Positions 58,225 through 64,000 of a stretch of DNA of 64,000 nucleotides are shown here, piece after piece. Origin of the DNA: an uncultured Acetatifactor sp. (GTDB lineage Bacteria; Bacillota; Clostridia; Lachnospirales; Lachnospiraceae); assembly GCA_910577235.1 (NCBI GenBank), contig CAJTMX010000010.1:49831-113830 (forward strand). The letters are read 5' to 3'. The translations under genes and the position numbers were made by a program. Positions within the stretch are counted from its first letter, which is position 1. Each line of letters starts with the position of its first letter. The notes beneath the pieces are model-generated. The model made no database searches and was not told where the DNA came from. It saw only the letters and a list, made by a program, of their open reading frames with translations.

Positions 58225-58569
58225 ATGGCAAAACGTGGAGGCTTTCCCGGCGGCATGATGCCGGGCAATATGAACAATCTGATGAAACAGGCGCAGCGCA
58301 TGCAGCGTCAGATGGAAGAGGGACAGAAGGAACTGGAGACCAAGGAGTTTACGGCGACTGCCGGCGGCGGTGCGGTGGAGGCCACCGTGTCGGGTAAAAA
58401 GGAAGTATTGCGGGTGAAACTGACCCAGGAGGTGGTGGACCCTGAAGATGTGGAAATGCTGCAGGATCTGATCGTGGCGGCGGTCAACGAGGCGCTGAAA
58501 CAGGCGGATGAGGCCAACGAGGCGCTGATGGGTAAGATGACCGGAGGCCTGGGAGGTCTTCCGTTCTGA
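58225..58569 (+). CDS. ybaB: YbaB/EbfC nucleoid-associated protein
   Basis: A 114-residue DNA-binding protein. It starts with a Gly/Met-rich segment (GGFPGGMMPGNMNNLMKQAQ), followed by the YbaB core: EFTATAGGGAVEATVSGKKE, VVDPEDVEMLQDLIVAAVNE. The C-terminal GKMTGGLGGLPF is typical of Firmicutes. It lies in the conserved dnaX-ybaB-recR order and overlaps the recR start by one base (TGATG). Function in nucleoid organisation is known from other bacteria only. Confidence 0.95.
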   Translation: MAKRGGFPGGMMPGNMNNLMKQAQRMQRQMEEGQKELETKEFTATAGGGAVEATVSGKKEVLRVKLTQEVVDPEDVEMLQDLIVAAVNEALKQADEANEALMGKMTGGLGGLPF

Positions 58570-59165
58570 TGGAGTTGTACAGCGGTCATATCAACAAATT
58601 AATAGAGGAACTGGCAGCGCTGCCGGGAATCGGCGGCAAATCGGCCCAGCGACTGGCGTTTCATCTGATCAACATGCCGAAGGACAGAGTGAACCGTCTG
58701 GCCCAGGCTATTCTCGAGGCCAAGGAAAATGTCAGGTACTGCCGGGAGTGTTTTACTCTGACAGACCGGGATATATGTCCCGTGTGTGCCAACGCCAAAC
58801 GCAACCACCGCCTGATCATGGTGGTGGAAAACGTGCGGGATCTGGCGGCCTACGAAAAAACCGGCAAATATGAGGGAGTCTACCATGTGCTCCACGGCGC
58901 CATCTCCCCCATGCTGGGAATCGGCCCGGGGGATATCAAGCTGAAAGAGCTGATGTCCCGATTAAAAGAGGACGTGGAAGAAGTCATCATTGCCACCAAT
59001 TCCAGCTTAGAGGGAGAGACCACGGCCATGTATATCAGCAAACTGATCAAACCCACGGGCACTAAAGTGACACGGATTGCCAGCGGCGTACCGGTGGGCG
59101 GGGATCTGGAATATATCGATGAGGTGACACTGCTGCGGGCCCTGGAGGGGCGCGTGGAAATATAG
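58569..59165 (+). CDS. recR: Recombination mediator RecR
   Basis: A 198-residue RecR with the helix-hairpin-helix near residue 12 (LAALPGIGGKSAQRLAFHL), the C4 zinc finger (YCRECFTLTDRDICPVC), and a Toprim domain (MVVENVRDLAAYEKTGKYEG, ISPMLGIGPGDI, ATNSSLEGETTAMYI). Acts with RecF/RecO in gap repair. The start overlaps ybaB by one base. Length is normal. Confidence 0.97.
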   Translation: MELYSGHINKLIEELAALPGIGGKSAQRLAFHLINMPKDRVNRLAQAILEAKENVRYCRECFTLTDRDICPVCANAKRNHRLIMVVENVRDLAAYEKTGKYEGVYHVLHGAISPMLGIGPGDIKLKELMSRLKEDVEEVIIATNSSLEGETTAMYISKLIKPTGTKVTRIASGVPVGGDLEYIDEVTLLRALEGRVEI

Positions 59166-59212
59166 CGGTCCATTCATTCGCGGACACATCACATTACGGG
59201 AGGGCGAGAATT

Positions 59213-60256
59213 ATGGCGATATCTATTGCAAAGAGAAAGTTCGGAGACGTTCAGGGGCGTGAGGTTACGCTTTTTACCCTGGAGAATGAAAACGGCATGA
59301 GGGCCGAAGTCACGGATCTGGGCGCAATTTTGGTAAACCTGTATGTACCGGACAGGGAAGGAAGGGCGGAGGACGTGGTGCTGGGGTTTGACAGCGCGGC
59401 GGAGTATCTGGGAAACGGCAGCTTTTTCGGCGCGACAATAGGCCCCAGCGCCAACCGTGTGGGCGGAGCGCGTTTTGAGATCGACGGAGTCACCTATACA
59501 CTGGATGTAAATGACGGCCCAAACAATCTGCACAGCCATATGGACAAGGGATACCACAAACAACTTTGGGAGGCGGAGACCGGAGAGGACTGTGTCACAT
59601 TTACTGTGAGGGATACAGACGGCAATATGGGATTCCCCGGCAACAAAGAGCTGCGGGTGACTTATACTTTGGATGAAAATAACGGGTTGTCCCTGCACTA
59701 TCACGGCGTCAGTGACAAGAAGACTATTTTAAACCCTACCAATCATACATATTTTAACCTGAACGGACACAAGTCCGGCAGCATTGAGGGCCATCAGCTG
59801 CAGCTGTTGGCATCCCATTACACTCCCGTGGTGGAGGGGGCTATTCCCACAGGCGATATCACGGAGGTAGCAGGTACGGTGATGGATTTCACTCTGCCCA
59901 AGACAGTGGGTAAAGAGATCGGAGAGAACTTTGACCAACTGCTGCTGACCCAGGGGTACGATCACAACTGGGTGGTGGACGGCTGGGATGGCAGTCTGCG
60001 CCAGATAGCCGTGCTGACCGCACCGGAGAGTGGGCGGCGCATGACCGTCAGTTCCACGCTGCCGGGAGTGCAGTTTTACGCGGGCAACTGCATTACTCCC
60101 CAAACCGGCAAGGACGGCGCGGCTTACAAGAAGAGAGACGGACTGTGCCTGGAGACGCAGTATTTCCCTGACAGCATCCATCAGCCCCAGTTCCCTTCCT
60201 GTGTCTTTGGAGAGGGCAGGGAATATGATTCCACCACAGTATACCGTTTTGAATGA
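59213..60256 (+). CDS. galM: Aldose 1-epimerase (galactose mutarotase)
   Basis: A 347-residue mutarotase interconverting alpha- and beta-anomers of hexoses. Core motifs are VLGFDSAAEYLGNGSFFGA, the substrate residues in GPSANRVGGARFE, NNLHSHMDKGYHK, LNPTNHTYFNLNGH (catalytic His) and ETQYFPDSIHQPQFPS (catalytic Glu). No other galactose (Leloir) genes are adjacent. AGGGCGAG precedes ATG 59213. Confidence 0.93.
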   Translation: MAISIAKRKFGDVQGREVTLFTLENENGMRAEVTDLGAILVNLYVPDREGRAEDVVLGFDSAAEYLGNGSFFGATIGPSANRVGGARFEIDGVTYTLDVNDGPNNLHSHMDKGYHKQLWEAETGEDCVTFTVRDTDGNMGFPGNKELRVTYTLDENNGLSLHYHGVSDKKTILNPTNHTYFNLNGHKSGSIEGHQLQLLASHYTPVVEGAIPTGDITEVAGTVMDFTLPKTVGKEIGENFDQLLLTQGYDHNWVVDGWDGSLRQIAVLTAPESGRRMTVSSTLPGVQFYAGNCITPQTGKDGAAYKKRDGLCLETQYFPDSIHQPQFPSCVFGEGREYDSTTVYRFE

Positions 60257-60300
60257 GAAAAATGTCGAGGGCTTTTTTGATCCTCACGACAAGGAATGAT

Positions 60301-60383
60301 AAAATACCTCTCACCTCCATGCTATATTTATAGCTGATATCGGCTTTAGCGGTTAAAAAGCATGGGATGTGGGAGGTGTTTTT
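60301..60383 (+). terminator. Long terminator-like hairpin that contains the ribosome site of the LysM gene
   Basis: The 5' arm at 60301-60323 (TACCTCTCACCTCCATGCT core) pairs with 60359-60381 (AGCATGGGATGTGGGAGGTG core) over about twenty base pairs with one mismatch and one bulge. Five T residues follow and lead directly into ATG 60384. GGGAGGTG in the 3' arm is the gene's Shine-Dalgarno. It may end galM transcription and also control the next gene. Confidence 0.7.
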
Positions 60384-61721
60384 ATGGAATTACCAAAAAA
60401 TATTACGCAAATCGGGGAAGCGGACCGTACCTGTAAGATCTACGTGGAAGACTATGTAGTTTCTTACATGAAACAACTCTGCCGCGGCACGGAGGAAAAA
60501 GGGCTGTCTATCGCTCTGTATGGAAAATACACCAAGGAACAGAACCTGTCATATTTCTTTATTTACGGAGCCTGCCGGGTTTTGTCCATCAATAAGGAAG
60601 TGCGCCATCTCTCCCAGGCTCAGAACCAGGAAGTGGAACGTCTGAGGCAGCGGTATTTCCCTGAATATGAGTTCCTGGGATATCATATCTTCGACGGCGA
60701 CATGGTGGAGGGAATGCATATTCAGGAGCAGGATACCTGCCGGTACATAACAGGATATGCGTGTTTCTATGAAAAAAATGACAGTATGCTCGCTTATATG
60801 GTAGATAATAATCCTCAGGATCACGAGCCGGAACAATATGGGCAGGAAAAATATGACAGAGCCCGCGCCCGGCAGGAGGAGCGCCGCAATCAGCATGAAC
60901 AGAAGGGGAAACAGTCGGGCGATGCGATCCCTATAGCGGACAGGCTTAAAAAGCGCAGTGAAAAAAACGTCAGAGATGCGGCACAGGAATCCTCCATGAA
61001 AATGATGCGCATGTCGGCGGTGGCGGTCTTTGCGGTACTATGTCTGATTGGGGTGGCGGCGGTCACCAGAGAGAACGAAGACGGAACTATGGGAGAGCGG
61101 GCAAAGCAACTCTGGGCACAGCTGTGGGACAAACAGCCGGGGGAAGGTGATGCGCCGCAGGAGGGGGGCGCGCAGGAGGCAACGGCGGAAGTATACAATT
61201 CCGGCACATTGATGGCTGAAAACAGTCTGGCAGATGCGATCCTGCAGGAGAATCAACAGGCGACAGCAGTGTCAGGACAGGCCGTAACAGGCGATACATC
61301 GCAGGCGGGACAGGCCTCGCCCGAAGAAAGCCATGAGGATGAACCCACATTGCCCAGTCCCCAGCCAACCCAGAGTCCGGCACCTCAGGAGGTTACGGAA
61401 AACCCGGATTCCCAGGAACCGGTGGACAACGGGAATCCCCCGGAAACAATTACGCCTCAGGAACCGCCCCAGGAATCATTGAATCCTGACGCGCAGGAGA
61501 ACGCCAATCCCCAGGAGGTTCCGGCTCAAGGGCCATCCATTGCGGATATTGAGGCTCAGCAACCCCAGCCGGTGGGCTATGTGATCCAGTCCGGGGATAC
61601 GCTGACCGGCATCAGTATCAGACAATATGGCAATGACAGCCATGTTCAGGCCATTTGCGAGCTAAACGGTATTGTCAATCCTGACAATATCCAAATAGGT
61701 CAAAAAATCCTACTCCCGTAG
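60384..61721 (+). CDS. Membrane protein with C-terminal LysM domain
   Basis: A 445-residue single-pass protein. Residues 1-200 are cytoplasmic and hold a conserved-looking domain (LSIALYGKYTKEQNLSYFFI, FPEYEFLGYHIFDGDMVEGM) of unknown function. One membrane helix is near residue 215 (MSAVAVFAVLCLIGVAAV). About 150 residues rich in Pro, Glu and Gln then span the wall, and a LysM peptidoglycan-binding domain ends the protein (YVIQSGDTLTGISIRQYGND, then NGIVNPDNIQIGQKILLP). The layout suggests a link from cytoplasm to cell wall, possibly for sporulation or division. Translation starts inside the 3' edge of a strong hairpin. Confidence 0.82.
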   Translation: MELPKNITQIGEADRTCKIYVEDYVVSYMKQLCRGTEEKGLSIALYGKYTKEQNLSYFFIYGACRVLSINKEVRHLSQAQNQEVERLRQRYFPEYEFLGYHIFDGDMVEGMHIQEQDTCRYITGYACFYEKNDSMLAYMVDNNPQDHEPEQYGQEKYDRARARQEERRNQHEQKGKQSGDAIPIADRLKKRSEKNVRDAAQESSMKMMRMSAVAVFAVLCLIGVAAVTRENEDGTMGERAKQLWAQLWDKQPGEGDAPQEGGAQEATAEVYNSGTLMAENSLADAILQENQQATAVSGQAVTGDTSQAGQASPEESHEDEPTLPSPQPTQSPAPQEVTENPDSQEPVDNGNPPETITPQEPPQESLNPDAQENANPQEVPAQGPSIADIEAQQPQPVGYVIQSGDTLTGISIRQYGNDSHVQAICELNGIVNPDNIQIGQKILLP

Positions 61722-61797
61722 GAAAAAGTGTGCTATACTGAAAAACAAGGCAGAAATACACAGGTATGTTCGCTAAAACGGACAGATGGGAGTTACC

Positions 61798-62991
61798 ATG
61801 GCGGAAATCAGGAATTTTAGACAGGAGAGGGAGAAGAGGGAGAAGGGGCAGGCTGATTACCAGCATAAGATACGGCATTACAGGTTGTCCCATGTATACC
61901 GAATCCTGTTGGTGGTTGCGGCCCTGATCGCTTTGATCGCTCTGGTGCTCCTGCAATACAAGAACCATATCTATACATCCTATGAGACCATCGATACCGT
62001 GGAGTTGACAGTGATAAACGGAACGGTAAGTATGCCTCTGGGCAGTCACATCCTGACCTACAGTAATGACGGCGCCCACTGCATGGACTCCAAGGGCAAC
62101 GCCCTGTGGAACCAGACCTATGAGATGCAAAACCCGATCATTGCCACTTGCGGAAACGTGGTGGCGATCGGCGATTACAACGGGCGTGAGATTTACGTGC
62201 TCAGTGAAGACAAAAAGCTGGCGGAGTTCAGTACAACTATGCCAATCCGCAGCATTACCGTGGCGCAGACAGGGCGGGTGGCCGTGACAGTGGCGGACAC
62301 GAAGATCACCTGGATCGATATTTTTGATCCCGACGGAACTATCTATGAAGTGAGGACTACCATGAATCAAAGCGGCTATCCCGCCGCGCTCTCCCTATCG
62401 CCTAACGGGGAACTGCTGGCGCTGTCCTGTATTTATGTGGATTCGGGAGTGGTCAAGTCCCGGGTTGCTTTTTACAATTTCGGAAATGTAGGGAACAATG
62501 AGAGTGACTATTATGTAAACGGTTATACTTACCCTGATACGATCATTCCCACTATCCGTTTTATGACCAATGGGACCGCATACGCGTTAGGCGATGATGG
62601 TCTGCGTTTTTTCAGCGGCACACAGATTCCGGAACTGTCCAGCACCTATTTATATGAGGAAGAGGTTCAGGGAGTGTACAGTAATGAGAATCATGTGGGC
62701 GTGCTGTTCCACAACAATTCTACGGATGCTCAGCACAAATTGCAGGTTTATAGCGGAGCCGGTGAGAAGATAGGAGAGTACTTTTTTAATCTGGACTTTG
62801 ATCATCTGTTTTTCGGCCAGGAGAGCTTTACCGTATACAATGAGCAGGAATGCCTGATACATACATTTGGCGGAGTGGACAAGTACCAGGGGGAATTTGA
62901 CAAATCCGTGAGAGTGATGATTCCTCAGGGAAACAGTTACAGATATCTGATCATGACAAACAGTTCTTTGGATACAGTACAACTTAAGTAG
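61798..62991 (+). CDS. DUF5711 membrane protein (beta-propeller-like)
   Basis: A 397-residue protein with a basic, charged N-terminus, one membrane helix near residue 40 (ILLVVAALIALIALVLLQY), and a large extracytoplasmic region of repeated four-stranded units (LTYSNDGAHCMDSKGNALWN, VAIGDYNGREIYVLSEDKKL, LSLSPNGELLALSCIYVD), which is a WD40/PQQ-like propeller. It matches the DUF5711 family of Clostridia, whose role is unknown. ATG 61798 has GGGAG six bases upstream; ATG 61786 precedes that site. It is read together with the LysM and CvpA genes and may belong to one envelope module. Confidence 0.8.
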   Translation: MAEIRNFRQEREKREKGQADYQHKIRHYRLSHVYRILLVVAALIALIALVLLQYKNHIYTSYETIDTVELTVINGTVSMPLGSHILTYSNDGAHCMDSKGNALWNQTYEMQNPIIATCGNVVAIGDYNGREIYVLSEDKKLAEFSTTMPIRSITVAQTGRVAVTVADTKITWIDIFDPDGTIYEVRTTMNQSGYPAALSLSPNGELLALSCIYVDSGVVKSRVAFYNFGNVGNNESDYYVNGYTYPDTIIPTIRFMTNGTAYALGDDGLRFFSGTQIPELSSTYLYEEEVQGVYSNENHVGVLFHNNSTDAQHKLQVYSGAGEKIGEYFFNLDFDHLFFGQESFTVYNEQECLIHTFGGVDKYQGEFDKSVRVMIPQGNSYRYLIMTNSSLDTVQLK

Positions 62992-63039
62992 TTTGGCGCT
63001 CACATGAACTGTGGGCCCGGCAGGCAGGAGGAAATACAA

Positions 63040-63537
63040 ATGAACATTATGCTGATTTTTGTGGCGGTATGCGCTTTGTTTAAGATCGTTGACGGATACA
63101 AAAAAGGGATGGTAAAAGAGATCGTCTCTCTGGTGACGCTGACCGTCATGGGGATTATGATCGTGCTGATCAGCAAAGGTCTGCACAGTTATATGGAGAG
63201 ACAAACAGTGGGGGTAATCATCGCCGTGGTGCTGATGGCTCTGCTTGGGATCGTTCATCATCTGCTGAATGTGGTTCTTTTTTCGGCAAAAATGATATCC
63301 AAGCTGCCGGTGATCCACTGGCTCAACAAAGTGTTGGGAGCAGCTTTTGGGATATTGGAAGTATTCTTGATTGTTCAGATCGTCTATACTTTTATCATGT
63401 ATTTTGGCCTGGGTATGATAGGGCAGCAGATTTTGGAATATACCAGAGAGAGCGTGTTTCTGACAAAAGTATACCAATATAATGTGGTGGCCAAATTGGT
63501 GGAAAATGTGATTAGTCAACTTCCGACATTATTTTAA
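63040..63537 (+). CDS. CvpA-family membrane protein
   Basis: A 165-residue protein with four predicted membrane helices. MLIFVAVCALFKIVDGYKKG and MVKEIVSLVTLTVMGIMIVL match the CvpA (colicin V production) fold, with the polar DGYKKG turn after the first helix. WLNKVLGAAFGILEVFLIVQ is the third conserved part. CvpA relatives are linked to envelope maintenance and, in Gram-positives, to division or sporulation; the mechanism is unknown. ATG 63040 follows GGAGGAAATACAA. It is the last protein gene before the ribosomal RNA operon. Confidence 0.82.
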   Translation: MNIMLIFVAVCALFKIVDGYKKGMVKEIVSLVTLTVMGIMIVLISKGLHSYMERQTVGVIIAVVLMALLGIVHHLLNVVLFSAKMISKLPVIHWLNKVLGAAFGILEVFLIVQIVYTFIMYFGLGMIGQQILEYTRESVFLTKVYQYNVVAKLVENVISQLPTLF

Positions 63538-63557
63538 AAATTTTTTCATAAAAGCAG

Positions 63558-63586
63558 TTGACATTGGATAAATCATGTGGTAATCT
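63558..63586 (+). promoter_or_regulatory. rRNA operon promoter
   Basis: A perfect TTGACA at 63558-63563, 17 bases, and TAATCT at 63581-63586. It lies about 170 bases before the 16S start, in the usual place for an rrn promoter, preceded by an A/T-rich UP-like stretch (AAAAATTTTTTCAT). Confidence 0.82.
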
Positions 63587-63623
63587 ATTAAAGCTGTCGC
63601 AGTATTATGAGTGACAGCGAAGT

Positions 63624-63751
63624 TGTTCCTTGACAAATAAACAGCAATGCAACCCTGAAAATTCTTAAAGTGGTAAAAACCACAAAAGTCTATTTCAGAG
63701 AACAAAACCTAAAAGACAGTAATGCCAGATAGCAAGACTGGCTTGGATAAA
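63624..63751 (+). promoter_or_regulatory. 16S leader with boxA-like element
   Basis: TGTTCCTTGACAA at 63624-63636 resembles the boxA antitermination sequence of clostridial rRNA leaders. The rest of the leader has a short CCAG/CTGG stem (about 63725-63742) before the 16S start and no coding frame. Confidence 0.45.

Positions 63752-64000
<249 letters not shown>

Noticed and set aside
63630..63660. A second rRNA promoter at the TTGACA near 63630
   Set aside because: No -10 hexamer lies 16-18 bases downstream, and the sequence fits a boxA-like element better.

Overview
The window looks like a chromosomal segment of a Lachnospiraceae-type member of the Clostridia (Bacillota). It ends in the 5' part of a 16S rRNA gene. 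It also carries a T-box leader before metG, a YtaF-type sporulation membrane protein, a high-molecular-weight rubredoxin, an SRP RNA, and the order dnaX-ybaB-recR. Starts are mostly ATG behind strong GGAGG-like sites, with some TTG starts. No plasmid, phage or IS gene and no CRISPR array was seen.

Layout: (A) 1-30716 is one long, AT-richer, plus-strand cell-surface glycan cluster. It holds GT2 and GT4 glycosyltransferases, a DUF115-like protein, a GtrII-type membrane glucosyltransferase, a nonulosonic-acid branch (NeuB-like synthase, CMP-sugar synthetase fused to a KdsC-like phosphatase, polysialyltransferase-like enzyme), a 1053-aa multidomain transferase, a DUF1919 protein, two methyltransferase-like proteins, two LicD proteins, a TagD-like cytidylyltransferase, a TagGH/Wzm-Wzt-like ABC exporter, and two related glycoside-hydrolase-like anchored proteins. 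An acyltransferase-3 relic closes it. (B) 30664-35031 is a GDP-sugar operon (gmd, rmd, an AraC-type regulator, manC) that can make GDP-D-rhamnose. (C) 35066-38291 is a small accessory island with its own promoter: a 133-aa protein of unknown function and a 904-aa protein that joins a SAMHD1/dGTPase-like HD domain to a C-terminal phosphoribosyltransferase-like domain. I regard it as a candidate defence or nucleotide-signalling system. (D) 38397-63537 is GC-richer housekeeping: T-box and metG, a lipase-like hydrolase, D-lactate dehydrogenase, an MsmK-type ATPase, a CdaR/PucR-like regulator, radical SAM activases, SRP RNA, hrb, tadA, ytaF, tRNA-Ser(CGA), phosphofructokinase, dnaX, ybaB, recR, galM, and envelope proteins with LysM, beta-propeller or CvpA domains. 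(E) 63558-64000 is an rRNA promoter and the start of 16S rRNA.

Region A reads as one machine. Sugar nucleotides are made, a polymer is assembled by transferases, decorated with phospho-groups (LicD, cytidylyltransferase) and nonulosonate, and exported by the ABC transporter. Two genes in it are broken exactly at long poly-G tracts (G12 in the GtrII gene, G10 in the DUF1919 gene). In each case a change of one G restores a longer sensible protein, which is the signature of phase-variable contingency loci, although homopolymer sequencing error must be excluded. A second theme is a Rossmann-like IYGxGxxG module that recurs in at least six or seven proteins of the cluster, sometimes alone behind a membrane anchor.
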